A DNA stretch of 53,609 bases, from contig JABDCP010000001.1 of assembly GCA_013288045.1 (NCBI GenBank), positions 1-53,609 of the forward strand. The letters run 5' to 3'. Positions 1 to 8,017 of this stretch are shown piece by piece. Within the stretch, counting starts at the first letter, position 1. Each line of letters begins with the position of its first letter. Made by a program: the position numbers and the translations under genes. Below the pieces are notes generated by a model. It was not told the origin of the DNA, did no database searches, and saw nothing but the letters and a program-made list of their open reading frames with translations. This DNA comes from Candidatus Babelota bacterium (GTDB lineage: Bacteria > Babelota > Babeliae > Babelales > Babelaceae).

Positions 1-407
1 AGACAGCTTCCCGCTAATCTTTCTTCATGACTCCGTTTATCCGCTCTTATAACACGAAGTTTGTCACCAGAGGTAGACCGTTGAGCATAAGAAACAAGCT
101 TGTTCACCGTCGGCGCTCCTTCAAAGCAGAGGAGATTTCGTGGATCTGAAAGATCAGGAGCCTCAACGATACAATGTATCGGCTGTGATTGTTCTGTAAT
201 CTCAATAAGATCAATTATTTTATCAACAGTATCACATGCAAGATTATGACCGTCGCCTATGATAATCAACTTAATGGTAGCTTTATCCGTAGCTTGCTTC
301 AAGAGGGCACAGGACACCATCGAATAAGCAGGTGTACTCAAAGTAGAAAAAATAAAGAGCAGCCAGGTAAAATGGGTTTCATTAAAGGATAGATAGAAAT
401 TTTTCAT
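1..407 (-). CDS. Exported protein of unknown function (3' end beyond window)
   Basis: The minus-strand frame opens with ATG at 407 and stays open to base 1, so about 135 residues of the N-terminus are visible and the gene continues off the window. A good ribosome site (GGAGAAG) lies just upstream of the start. Residues 1-29 contain a hydrophobic stretch (WLLFIFSTLSTPAYS) typical of a Sec signal peptide or membrane anchor. The following part alternates beta and alpha: IIIGDGHN near residue 49, then HCIVEAPD, then LRVIRADKRSHEE. Short acidic/His motifs at the ends of predicted beta strands suggest an alpha/beta fold, but I do not recognise the family and assign no function. Confidence 0.75.
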   Translation of the reverse strand, partial: MKNFYLSFNETHFTWLLFIFSTLSTPAYSMVSCALLKQATDKATIKLIIIGDGHNLACDTVDKIIDLIEITEQSQPIHCIVEAPDLSDPRNLLCFEGAPTVNKLVSYAQRSTSGDKLRVIRADKRSHEERLAGSC

Positions 408-496
408 AGAATCTTCTCCGGTAATTATTTTCATTTAATAATTATATCAGCAAATTGATGATGATGCAAACACACGGTCCTCTAGTACTGGCTTAA

Positions 497-601
497 AATG
501 CATCGGGAGGGACTTATTTAGCACTTGCTGGAGACAACATGCTAAATGCACTCAACGGCACACATCACTCACAGGTCAACTTCGGCGTTAAATTATTCTA
601 A
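497..601 (+). pseudogene. Possible C-terminal remnant of an outer-membrane beta-barrel protein
   Basis: A stop-bounded frame of 34 codons without a start codon ends in VNFGVKLF followed by TAA at 599-601. A final aromatic residue after alternating hydrophobic residues is the classical C-terminal signature of outer-membrane barrel strands. The preceding glycine- and asparagine-rich residues fit a barrel hairpin. There is no upstream coding continuation (in-frame stop at 494-496), so this would be a decayed gene end. The fragment is short and could be chance. Confidence 0.3.
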
Positions 602-643
602 GCTCCCCCTAGAAAACAGTTTTCACCATGAAGCAATTCAACC

Positions 644-672
644 TTGACCGCATACCTAAAGCAAGCTATAAT
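644..672 (+). promoter_or_regulatory. Strong sigma70-type promoter
   Basis: TTGACC (644-649), 17 nt spacer, and a perfect TATAAT (667-672). Transcription would start near 679. It is the best promoter-like site upstream of the ABC exporter genes and immediately precedes a ribosome site plus 17-codon ORF. Confidence 0.6.
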
Positions 673-712
673 TAAACTAGTAAGTATTACTCTCTTTTAA
701 GGAGTTAGAGCC

Positions 713-766
713 ATGATAATGATGAATGTTATGTTAATCGTACCGAAGCCGTCTAAAGCTTTGTAG
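713..766 (+). CDS. 17-codon ORF, leader peptide or truncated gene
   Basis: ATG at 713 is preceded at ideal distance by AAGGAG (699-704) and about 35 nt earlier by a strong promoter. It encodes MIMMNVMLIVPKPSKAL and stops at TAG 764-766. The combination of promoter, ribosome site and tiny ORF suggests either a leader peptide for the ABC exporter starting at 899, or the surviving start of a gene lost by deletion. No attenuator hairpin is obvious between this ORF and 899. Confidence 0.35.
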   Translation: MIMMNVMLIVPKPSKAL

Positions 767-898
767 TATTGGCTCAATTCTCTCTTCAGATTATTTTCCA
801 CTTCTGCATCGCTTTTCTCAGACTTCCCCCACTCCCTTTTTGTTATCTTTACATACTCTAAAATAGCCATCTTGTTGGCAAGAAAAGGATGTGTACCC

Positions 899-1642
899 AT
901 GAGTACCCCGTTAATAAGAATCTGTGACATACGAAAAAAGTTTGGCTCAAAAGAAGCTCTCAAAGGTGTCTCTTTTGACCTCTATGCTGGCGAGCTCGTC
1001 AGTTTGCTTGGCGTAAATGGTGCTGGAAAAACAACGCTCTCAACGATTGTCGCCACACTTCATCCGCCGAGCAAAGGCGATATGCTGTATCAAGAACGTT
1101 CAATTTATGGGAACTTACCTGCTTACCGGCAGATTATAGGATACTGTCCGCAAAAGCCTAATTTGAATCCGCTATTAACCGTGCGAAAGAATCTGGAATA
1201 CGCGGGTGAATATTATGGCATGTCTCGGGAGCAGATTGAGAAGCGCCTTGTTGAGCTTAATCAGCAGCTTGGTATCAATGAATACCTCGATGCAAAATCG
1301 GATGAATTATCAGGTGGTTGGAAGCAGCGTTTTATGCTTGCTCGCACCCTCATACATTCTCCAAAGCTGATCATTCTAGATGAGCCAACCGTTGCCCTTG
1401 ATCCTGATATTCGCAATCAACTATGGCATTACATAGAACAGATAAAGGCAGAAGGTGTAAGCATCTTGCTTACCACGCATTACCTTGAAGAAGCAGAACG
1501 GCTCTCAGATCGAGTGGTAGTACTGCATGCGGGAGAGGTAAAGCTTATTGATACCCCTTCAAACCTTATGCGATCTTTTGAGAAAGGCCGCTTAGAAGAT
1601 GTGTTTCTAGAATTAACACGTGAAAAAAAGGACCCTCTATGA
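899..1642 (+). CDS. ABC exporter, ATP-binding subunit
   Basis: A 247-residue ATPase of the ABC-2 exporter class (DrrA/CcmA/NatA-like). The Walker A motif GVNGAGKTT lies near residue 38, then the signature LSGGW, Walker B LIILDEP and a switch histidine in LLTTH, all in the normal order. The ATG at 899 is chosen because AAGGA (885-889) lies nine bases upstream; the frame can be extended to a TTG at 872 without a ribosome site. The stop overlaps the start of the permease gene by four bases (ATGA), indicating translational coupling. The substrate (drug, polysaccharide or lipid) cannot be told from the sequence. Confidence 0.93.
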   Translation: MSTPLIRICDIRKKFGSKEALKGVSFDLYAGELVSLLGVNGAGKTTLSTIVATLHPPSKGDMLYQERSIYGNLPAYRQIIGYCPQKPNLNPLLTVRKNLEYAGEYYGMSREQIEKRLVELNQQLGINEYLDAKSDELSGGWKQRFMLARTLIHSPKLIILDEPTVALDPDIRNQLWHYIEQIKAEGVSILLTTHYLEEAERLSDRVVVLHAGEVKLIDTPSNLMRSFEKGRLEDVFLELTREKKDPL

Positions 1643-2421
1643 TACGTCCCTATTTACCACTGATGTGGAAACTCTTAAGAACCGATCTTGAGATCTTTAC
1701 CCAAACAATCTGGGATAAACTGATTGATCTATTTATCTGGATAGTCACCATGGTACTTGTTACCACCTACCTTATGCCTGCATTTGGTTTGGCTGCAGAC
1801 TATACCGGATTTTTGGTGGCAAGTCTTGTGGTAAGCGCTGGGCTCTTTGAGCTCTATGCAAGCGTTACTAACCTCATAAGTGATTTTGAGGGCGGTGATA
1901 TTACCTCATACTACCTTACCTTACCAATGCCTTCCTATCTTGTATTTATCGAGAAGATGGTTTATTACACGATTAATACAGCCACAATGGGCATCCTGGT
2001 CCTACCCATAAGTAAGCTCCTTGCATGGAATTCCCTCGATCTTTCCAAGCTCAGTTATGGAAAGTTTTTGCTCATTCTCATGCTCTCTAATGTATTTTAT
2101 GCAGCTTTTACCCTCTGGGTAACAAGTCGTGTAAAAGGTATGGAGCAAATTGGGAGTGTCTGGATGCGTTTTGTATACCCACTCTGGTTCCTAGGTGGAT
2201 TCCAGTATTCATGGAAGGTGTTATATCTGTTTAGTCCTATGCTTGCCTATATAAGCCTCATTAATCCTATGATTTATGTAATGGAAGGAGCGCGTGCTGC
2301 AGTACTCGGACAAGAAGGCTCATTAAACTATTGGGTGTGCGTAGTAATGCTCTTTTTGTTCACCATTCTGTGTACCTGGCATGGCCTTAAGCGCCTGAGA
2401 AAACAACTTGATTATATTTAA
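1639..2421 (+). CDS. ABC-2 type exporter, membrane subunit
   Basis: A 260-residue integral membrane protein with about six hydrophobic segments, the size expected for an ABC-2 permease. The start codon overlaps the ATPase stop, so the two make one exporter. The N-terminal amphipathic region (PLMWKLLRTDLEIF), the short cytoplasmic loop with DFEGGDITSYYLTLP and the final helix followed by a basic tail (GLKRLRKQLDYI) match the ABC-2 layout. The pair forms a two-gene transcription unit closed by a hairpin at 2428-2456. The substrate is unknown. Confidence 0.85.
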   Translation: MIRPYLPLMWKLLRTDLEIFTQTIWDKLIDLFIWIVTMVLVTTYLMPAFGLAADYTGFLVASLVVSAGLFELYASVTNLISDFEGGDITSYYLTLPMPSYLVFIEKMVYYTINTATMGILVLPISKLLAWNSLDLSKLSYGKFLLILMLSNVFYAAFTLWVTSRVKGMEQIGSVWMRFVYPLWFLGGFQYSWKVLYLFSPMLAYISLINPMIYVMEGARAAVLGQEGSLNYWVCVVMLFLFTILCTWHGLKRLRKQLDYI

Positions 2422-2427
2422 ATAGTT

Positions 2428-2456
2428 GAGAGTAAGCCTACTATTGGCTTACTCTC
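2428..2456. terminator. Hairpin between convergent genes, probable bidirectional terminator
   Basis: Perfect 11-bp stem GAGAGTAAGCC / GGCTTACTCTC with a 7-nt loop. It begins seven bases after the permease stop and lies between convergent transcription units. No long T-run follows on either strand, so termination efficiency is uncertain. Confidence 0.6.
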
Positions 2457-2509
2457 TTCGCTCTAAAAGAAAATAGGATAAAGGGCCATTACCGCTAAAT
2501 GAGACCCGC

Positions 2510-3016
2510 TCAAATAATAAATGAACTTTTAATAAATGCTTTTCGAGCTTTAATCTGAACTTCTTTAGCACCAATGAAACCTGCAACTTTCAATGATTCG
2601 CCCATTCCCGAAGCTTTCTTATAGTCTTTCTTTAACTCAGCAAGCTCTTCTTCAAGCTTTTTAAGAGTATGTAAGTTTTCTATTAGATTCGTCCGATCGC
2701 GCTCATTTTTAGGAAGCCCTTTTATAAAGGTAAGCACCTTCTTATGATACCGCAAACTTGCTTTTGCTGCTGCCCATTGAAGCTGAAACGTACCTCCTCG
2801 CAGAGTTGCCCAAAAGCCTTCTTCATCATTTGCTGCAGCCTTTTTTTCAATGCGCTGTATTTCACGCTCATCATTGTCAATATAGGTTTGCACCACATTT
2901 TCAGCTTTCAACTGATCAAGAGTTGTTGTATCGACAAAAAGACTCAGATCATCTATCCAATCAGCAGAGATAGTAGGTACAGATAGACACATAACAATAA
3001 GTAGTTTTTTAAGCAT
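2510..3016 (-). CDS. Small exported coiled-coil protein, unknown function
   Basis: About 168 residues. The start ATG at 3016 (MLKK) is preferred over the in-frame ATG at 3022 because AAGG sits directly before 3022, giving normal spacing only to the second ATG. An N-terminal signal peptide (LLIVMCLSVPTISA) is followed by a highly charged, heptad-like helical protein rich in Lys and Glu (for example HTLKKLEEELAELKK near residues 118-132). It lies eight bases downstream of the DEAD-box helicase gene and is probably co-transcribed, though a functional link is not evident. No family recognised. Confidence 0.7.
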   Translation of the reverse strand: MLKKLLIVMCLSVPTISADWIDDLSLFVDTTTLDQLKAENVVQTYIDNDEREIQRIEKKAAANDEEGFWATLRGGTFQLQWAAAKASLRYHKKVLTFIKGLPKNERDRTNLIENLHTLKKLEEELAELKKDYKKASGMGESLKVAGFIGAKEVQIKARKAFIKSSFII

Positions 3017-3024
3017 AGCCATCC

Positions 3025-4680
3025 TTATTTTGGGGGCCTTCTTCTCTGACGACGACCACCGCCCCGGCGTTGATCATGTTCTCGCGTCCGCCATTCTTTA
3101 CTACGATCGCTTACCATACAGGTTACATTCACGATGACCGGTTGTCCATGTAATTTTTTTCCACGCAATGCACTTACTAGATCAGGGCTACAATCTGAAG
3201 AAAGTCGTACAAAGCTACGCTTTTTTATCACTCGAATTTTTTGTATCTGATCAGGCTTTACCGTAGAAACTTGAAGAACAAATGTACGTATGTCTTCGGA
3301 TGTTATCCCATCCTCGCTGCCTCTATTTATAAAGATCTCCTGAAATTGCTCATGATCAGGCTCCTCAACATGAGTATAAGGTATCTCTTCAAGATCAAGC
3401 TTTGAAAGAAATCTATCATATAATAATCGCACCGTCACCTGCTTAAGCTTTTCTACCGATAAACGCTCTATGAGCTTTTCAAGGGCAACCTTTTCAGATA
3501 TCTTTTCATCTTTTTCAAAGTACGCAGGTATTTCCTGAAGATGTTTTTTAATAACATCTTCAGCAGAGGGAACATCTATCGGCTCAATAATTGCACCAAA
3601 GCGTTTCTCAACTTGCTTAACAATTCGCTGCTCAGCTCTGTTGATAAAAGTAATGGCAATACCTTCTTTGCCTGCCCGTCCGGTACGCCCTACTCGGTGT
3701 ACATAGCTTTCAAGGTCTTCAGGCATCGAATAATTAATTACATGAGTAATATCAGGAATATCGATGCCACGTGCTGCAACATCGGTCGCTACAAGGATAG
3801 TCGTTTCACCTTTTCTAAATTTTCTTATCACGCGATTTCTTTGCTGCTGACTTAAATCTCCGTGCAAGGCAGCAACATTGTACCCACTTTTTGTAAGCTC
3901 ATCGGCAACTTCACTCGCAAGGATCTTCGTCTGACAAAAAATAAATCCATAAAAGTCCCCTACCGACTGTATAAATCGTGTTATGGCATGAACTCGTGCA
4001 CGCGATGGCACGATGCAATAATATTGTTTAGTCTGTGATGCTGCTACAGCTGATGGACTCACCCGTACTGATACCGTATCTTTCATATGTCTTTTCATGA
4101 TTTGGGCAATACCGGGTTTAACTGTCGCGGAAAAGAGCCATATTTGTCTATCTTGAGGAAGATGCTTCATAATTTCATCAATTTCTTCCTTGAACCCCAT
4201 ATCAAGCATAATGTCTGCTTCATCTAAGATCAGCGTTTCTATTTTGCCCAGATCAAGGGTCTTTCTGCGCATATGATCATTAATCCTGCCAGGAGTTCCT
4301 ACTACTATTTGTGCTCCCCGCTTAAGATTTCTCATCTGATCATCAATTGAGACACCACCATAAATGACTGCCATAGATATACCAAGATGAGAGGCTATCT
4401 TTTCAAGACTTTCATAAATCTGTACCGCAAGTTCTCGCGTTGGCGCTATAATCAATGCCTGTGTATTTTTTTTATTTCGATCAATCTTCTCACATAAGGG
4501 TATTCCAAAAGCCAGAGTTTTCCCTGTTCCTGTCTGTGCTTGGCCATGAAAATCTATCTTTTTTGTGGATAAGAGAAGAGGAATAGCTTTTGCTTGAATT
4601 TCTGTAGGAATAGTAAAGCCCTGCTTCTCTAAAATATCGAGCAGTTCTTTAGAGAGGGGAAGATCCTTAAATGTGACCAT
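3025..4680 (-). CDS. DEAD-box RNA helicase with DbpA-type RNA-binding domain
   Basis: 551 residues from the ATG at 4680, which has AAAGGA seven bases upstream; the frame extends to 4743 but that start would lie over the promoter. All helicase motifs are present: GQAQTGTGKT (I), PTRELA (Ia), GTPGR (Ib), DEAD (II), SAT (III), VATDVAARGID (V) and HRVGRTGRAG (VI). After residue about 470 the segment GITSEDI...RVIKKRSFVRL resembles the DbpA RNA-binding domain that targets helicases to 23S rRNA, and the tail is Arg/Gly-rich (RRGGGRRQRRR). Likely role: ribosome assembly or mRNA remodelling in the cytoplasm. A close paralogue of identical length lies at 15196-16851. Confidence 0.92.
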   Translation of the reverse strand: MVTFKDLPLSKELLDILEKQGFTIPTEIQAKAIPLLLSTKKIDFHGQAQTGTGKTLAFGIPLCEKIDRNKKNTQALIIAPTRELAVQIYESLEKIASHLGISMAVIYGGVSIDDQMRNLKRGAQIVVGTPGRINDHMRRKTLDLGKIETLILDEADIMLDMGFKEEIDEIMKHLPQDRQIWLFSATVKPGIAQIMKRHMKDTVSVRVSPSAVAASQTKQYYCIVPSRARVHAITRFIQSVGDFYGFIFCQTKILASEVADELTKSGYNVAALHGDLSQQQRNRVIRKFRKGETTILVATDVAARGIDIPDITHVINYSMPEDLESYVHRVGRTGRAGKEGIAITFINRAEQRIVKQVEKRFGAIIEPIDVPSAEDVIKKHLQEIPAYFEKDEKISEKVALEKLIERLSVEKLKQVTVRLLYDRFLSKLDLEEIPYTHVEEPDHEQFQEIFINRGSEDGITSEDIRTFVLQVSTVKPDQIQKIRVIKKRSFVRLSSDCSPDLVSALRGKKLHGQPVIVNVTCMVSDRSKEWRTREHDQRRGGGRRQRRRPPK

Positions 4681-4713
4681 AGAGTGTCCTTTCGAAATCC
4701 CCTTATTACTTGC

Positions 4714-4743
4714 AATGTAACAGGTATTGATCGGAAAAGTCAA
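4714..4743 (-). promoter_or_regulatory. Candidate promoter of the helicase gene
   Basis: On the minus strand TTGACT (4743-4738), 18 nt, TACATT (4719-4714), about 35 bases before the chosen helicase start. It matches the general sigma70 pattern but the -10 box is imperfect. Confidence 0.35.
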
Positions 4744-4906
4744 TGGTTTTATTTTTTTGAAAATATTCTCATTGGTTATAAACGAATCGAAGTATTGGCA
4801 TCGCTATTGAATAACATAGTTCTTATTGGTCGAATATAGCCCGCAGGCAACATCTCAGGGAATTAGACATTGTCTTCATCCAAAGTGCTGATCAAGTTAG
4901 ATGGGC

Positions 4907-6397
4907 TCAGCTATTTCTGGTCAAGCATTGATATATATATAAGAATGGATAAGAACCCTCTTCAGTTGCCAATCGGTTAGTCAAATATAAGTGATCGCCC
5001 TCTTGAGTAAGCTGATTCAAAAGACTGAGGCAGGCAAGCTTTTTGATTTCATCACTCTTCAAAAGAGCCACTATATACTGATTCAGTTGTGCTATAAGTA
5101 TTTCATCGCACAAAATGTGCGACTTTGCCTCTATGATTTCTCTCCACAAGGGAAGAAGATCATTGCGATGAAAGTGATAGAGAAAGATCACTGCAAGATC
5201 TCTCACGTTCTCTTTCATTAAGAGCTGCTCCTGTTCCTGTCCAATTGCTTGTAACTTTGGAGTTTCCAGTGCTCTAGAAAATAAGAGAACCTCTGCAATA
5301 TTTTGAAGAGCCCTTTTGGCGTCTTCTCTTGTGGGGGCATATCTTTGTATACTTGCTAGCAACACCATCTTAAGATAGGAAGAAAAGTCGATGGCATTAC
5401 GAAGTGCGGGTGCCATATGATCTTCCGTTTCCCACATTTGAGCACCAGACTCAAGAAGCAATAGCGCTGTACGAAATGATCCATAAAGACTGGCAATCTG
5501 AAGGGGAGTATAGTCGTTAGCAGTACTTACATAGTTAACAAATGCACCAGCATCAAGTAATAATCTTGCCGAATACACCTCTTCCCTCATTGCTGCAACC
5601 TGCAATGGGGTTAAGTTTCCGCAGCCGGTCCCAGCATTAACGTTCGCTTTTTTGCGAATAAGCGCCGGCAAAAGCGCTATATTTCCTTCTTGAACAGCAA
5701 AAGACACGAGCCTATCAAGATGTTCCTGTATTCTATAATCACTTGGGGGTGAATCCGTAACCTGTTCTGCCCCCACAGACAGTAATACCTGACGTAAAGA
5801 ATCGTCGCTAGCCAAACAAGAGCTGAGCACAAGATTAAGTGAAAGCTGCTGCTCGAGTCTACTTACTATCCGTTCAAGCACATACCATTCAGGGTCAGCA
5901 AATCCGTGCACCGTAATTGTACTCATATAGCGCCGAATATTTGAGATACATGTACGTAGTTCAGCCAAGCTTTTTTGACCTCGTTGAAAAAGGGGTACCA
6001 TAGCTTTGCGTTTCTCTTTTAAAGATTTGAGATGCTTATAGTTTACCTGTCGAGAAGCCTGTGGGGTAGCATCTTCAAGCCTATCAAGCAAAACTTCCAT
6101 ACATTCAGTATGCCCATGTATAGCAGCCCAATCAAAAGCTGTATAGGTAAAGAATAGATCGACAGCCTCTCCCTCCTCGTGCACATACGTCACCTTATCT
6201 TTTTCTAGTAATGGAGCACCCCTAGTAAGGAGCTCTCGTATAAGAGAGGCATTTCCCACTTTTGAAGCTTGAATCAGCTGAAGATGTAATTCTTTTTGTT
6301 GCTCTTGAGGAAGAATAACTGCTTTCTCAAGTTGTAGGTTCATAGCGCACAGATTAAATACAAGAGTACAGAGCCCAAGTATACGTACTAGTATCAT
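4907..6397 (-). CDS. Exported ankyrin-repeat protein
   Basis: 496 residues starting at ATG 6397 with GGGGAGAA upstream. Residues 1-18 (MILVRILGLCTLVFNLCA) form a signal peptide. Ankyrin-like repeats are visible near residues 40-60 (ASLIRELLTRGAPLL), 84-108 (TAFDWAAIHGHTECMEVLL) and 262-320 (TPLQVAAMREEVYSARLLLDAGA, then TPLQIASLYGSFRTALLLLESGA). The intervening and C-terminal parts are helical and unrecognised. Ankyrin proteins are common in intracellular bacteria as host-interacting factors; that role here is inference from export plus repeats. Confidence 0.82.
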   Translation of the reverse strand: MILVRILGLCTLVFNLCAMNLQLEKAVILPQEQQKELHLQLIQASKVGNASLIRELLTRGAPLLEKDKVTYVHEEGEAVDLFFTYTAFDWAAIHGHTECMEVLLDRLEDATPQASRQVNYKHLKSLKEKRKAMVPLFQRGQKSLAELRTCISNIRRYMSTITVHGFADPEWYVLERIVSRLEQQLSLNLVLSSCLASDDSLRQVLLSVGAEQVTDSPPSDYRIQEHLDRLVSFAVQEGNIALLPALIRKKANVNAGTGCGNLTPLQVAAMREEVYSARLLLDAGAFVNYVSTANDYTPLQIASLYGSFRTALLLLESGAQMWETEDHMAPALRNAIDFSSYLKMVLLASIQRYAPTREDAKRALQNIAEVLLFSRALETPKLQAIGQEQEQLLMKENVRDLAVIFLYHFHRNDLLPLWREIIEAKSHILCDEILIAQLNQYIVALLKSDEIKKLACLSLLNQLTQEGDHLYLTNRLATEEGSYPFLYIYQCLTRNS

Positions 6398-6604
6398 GAT
6401 ATTTTCTCCCCATTACTGATATCTCGTAGATTCTTTTTCTGTTTATTGTATCGACATTAGGATGAATATCAACATTTGGCTATTCTTAGAAGGTCCTCCC
6501 CTTCTGATTCCCACAAACTCACAAATATAGCGACACATGGTATGATTGAAGCTCAAGCACATCTGAGTCTTGCTTGTAAAGCTGGAATGTACCACTACCA
6601 ACTC

Positions 6605-6632
6605 TTGACAATTACCTAGTTTATTTTTTAAT
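6605..6632 (+). promoter_or_regulatory. Sigma70-type promoter for the J-like exported protein gene
   Basis: Perfect TTGACA (6605-6610), 16 nt, TTTAAT (6627-6632). The predicted transcript starts near 6639, about 43 bases before the ATG at 6682. The same -35, spacing and -10 sequence occurs at 50075-50102 in front of another exported-protein operon. Confidence 0.55.
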
Positions 6633-6681
6633 ATTACATACACATAGTAAAATTTAGTATAAAAATAACCTGGGAGTTATT

Positions 6682-7842
6682 ATGGACCTTTTAAGAATTT
6701 CTCTTTATACGATATGTATAGCAGGCAGTTTATTTTCCCTGAATGGGATGGATCTACCTAAATTCCAAGTGATCGTTAATAATGCTCTAATTGGTAAATA
6801 TTACAGCGTACCTCTAAAGGTTACCTATTATGAGCTTCCTAATAAGAAAATATCTCGCATCGTTAGCCCTGAGGAAGTTGCCTACATAGGTATGAGCGAC
6901 ATATTCCTACCAGGAAGCACAATTGCCTTTTCAGGATACGGACAAGTCGTGGGACACAGCATCAAAGATACAGGATTATTCTCTCATATGTTTCGCAGTA
7001 AATGGGATGCTGTAAAGCACTCTAACACAGATCCATTAGTGATGACCCTCTCTGCAAAGCAGTCATTCACTGGGCCCAGTGAATTAACATTTGATTTTTC
7101 AAACAAACTTCCTGAAGCTATTACTAAGAAATACGACAGTATAATGGCCTCGGGCAATCCCCTGGAAGCTTTTGGACGGTTGCGCTACTGGAGGTTAGAG
7201 AATATCTTACAAGTAGATCAACTCTTAAACCTTCCCGATGATCAGATTCACAAAGAACTTGTGCCCGCTAGTAGAATACAAAATGCTACAACTGCTGAAG
7301 ATGTATTCAGGTATATGTTGGGACTTGATAAAAACTATACCCAAGACGATATTCAAAGAGCTTATATCGAGCTCTCAGTTCAATGGGATCCAAAAAACAT
7401 CATAGACGATACCCATAAAAAGTTTGCTGAAAGGGTCATGGCACTCATTGAAAAAGCTTATACAGCTTTAATGCAGGCCCTTAGCCCACTGGATGCCTTT
7501 GCTCGTTACCGAGACTCAGAGCTAGTAGCAATCATGAAAACCTTAGATACTGATAAGCTGTTAGAAATATCAGATGATCAGTTAGCTACTGAGCTTATTC
7601 CTACAAGTACCTCCGCTCATGCTCTAAAGGCTGAGGATGCCTTCATGTATATTTTAGGGCTTAATGAAGATTATAAGGCACCTGACGTTGAAAGGGCTTA
7701 TGCCAAACTTGCAACCCAATGGGATCCAAAAAATATCGAAGGCGCTAGTAATAAAAAGTATGCAAAAAGGGTCTTAGCCCTTATTGAAAAAGCCCATGCC
7801 ATCTTACTGCAAGCCAGAAAAAGCAAAGCGCTGACCCAGTGA
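6682..7842 (+). CDS. Exported protein with two degenerate J-domains
   Basis: 386 residues with a signal peptide (residues 1-22) and GGGAG before the start. Residues about 24-150 form a beta-rich domain shared with the downstream gene (PKFQVIVNN...SVPLKVT). Residues 205-264 and 318-376 each resemble a DnaJ J-domain: EDVFRYMLGLDKNYTQDDIQ-RAY, then helix II ending in QWDPKN, then a helix III/IV-like segment (VMALIEKAYTAL). In true J-domains the loop is HPD; here both copies read WDPKN, so the histidine and aspartate needed to stimulate Hsp70 are replaced. This suggests a fold retained for binding rather than ATPase stimulation. Similarity is by eye. Confidence 0.72.
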   Translation: MDLLRISLYTICIAGSLFSLNGMDLPKFQVIVNNALIGKYYSVPLKVTYYELPNKKISRIVSPEEVAYIGMSDIFLPGSTIAFSGYGQVVGHSIKDTGLFSHMFRSKWDAVKHSNTDPLVMTLSAKQSFTGPSELTFDFSNKLPEAITKKYDSIMASGNPLEAFGRLRYWRLENILQVDQLLNLPDDQIHKELVPASRIQNATTAEDVFRYMLGLDKNYTQDDIQRAYIELSVQWDPKNIIDDTHKKFAERVMALIEKAYTALMQALSPLDAFARYRDSELVAIMKTLDTDKLLEISDDQLATELIPTSTSAHALKAEDAFMYILGLNEDYKAPDVERAYAKLATQWDPKNIEGASNKKYAKRVLALIEKAHAILLQARKSKALTQ

Positions 7843-7873
7843 TCAAAGCTCGCACTTGTCGATGGAGTAAGTC

Positions 7874-7885
7874 CCTCGTACGAGG
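7874..7885. repeat. 12-bp perfect palindrome
   Basis: CCTCGTACGAGG lies in the intergenic region between the two paralogous J-like genes, about 60 bases upstream of the promoter of the second. It could be an operator for a dimeric regulator or chance; there is no T-run for a terminator. Confidence 0.35.
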
Positions 7886-7942
7886 TACCCCAAAATGCCT
7901 ATGCGGAACATTTCAACCTGAGAGTAAAGAGCCCGCCAACCC

Positions 7943-7972
7943 TTGACTTTTATTTATAAAATTTTCTATCAT
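7943..7972 (+). promoter_or_regulatory. Sigma70-type promoter of the second J-like gene
   Basis: TTGACT (7943-7948), 18 nt, TATCAT (7967-7972), 45 bases before the ATG at 8018. This shows that the paralogue is transcribed from its own promoter. Confidence 0.5.
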
Positions 7973-8017
7973 TAATACATATAGTGCAATTAATAAAAAA
8001 ATGGCTTTGGAGCTAGT

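Noticed and set aside
697-870. Minus-strand frame of 57 codons from ATG 870 (MAILEYVKITKREWG...)
   Set aside because: The composition is protein-like, but it has no ribosome site, overlaps the small ORF at 713-766 antisense and faces the ABC transcription unit. Not enough to call a gene.
6443-6643. Minus-strand frame of 66 codons upstream of the ankyrin gene
   Set aside because: No ribosome site, and it covers the promoter of the divergent J-like gene.
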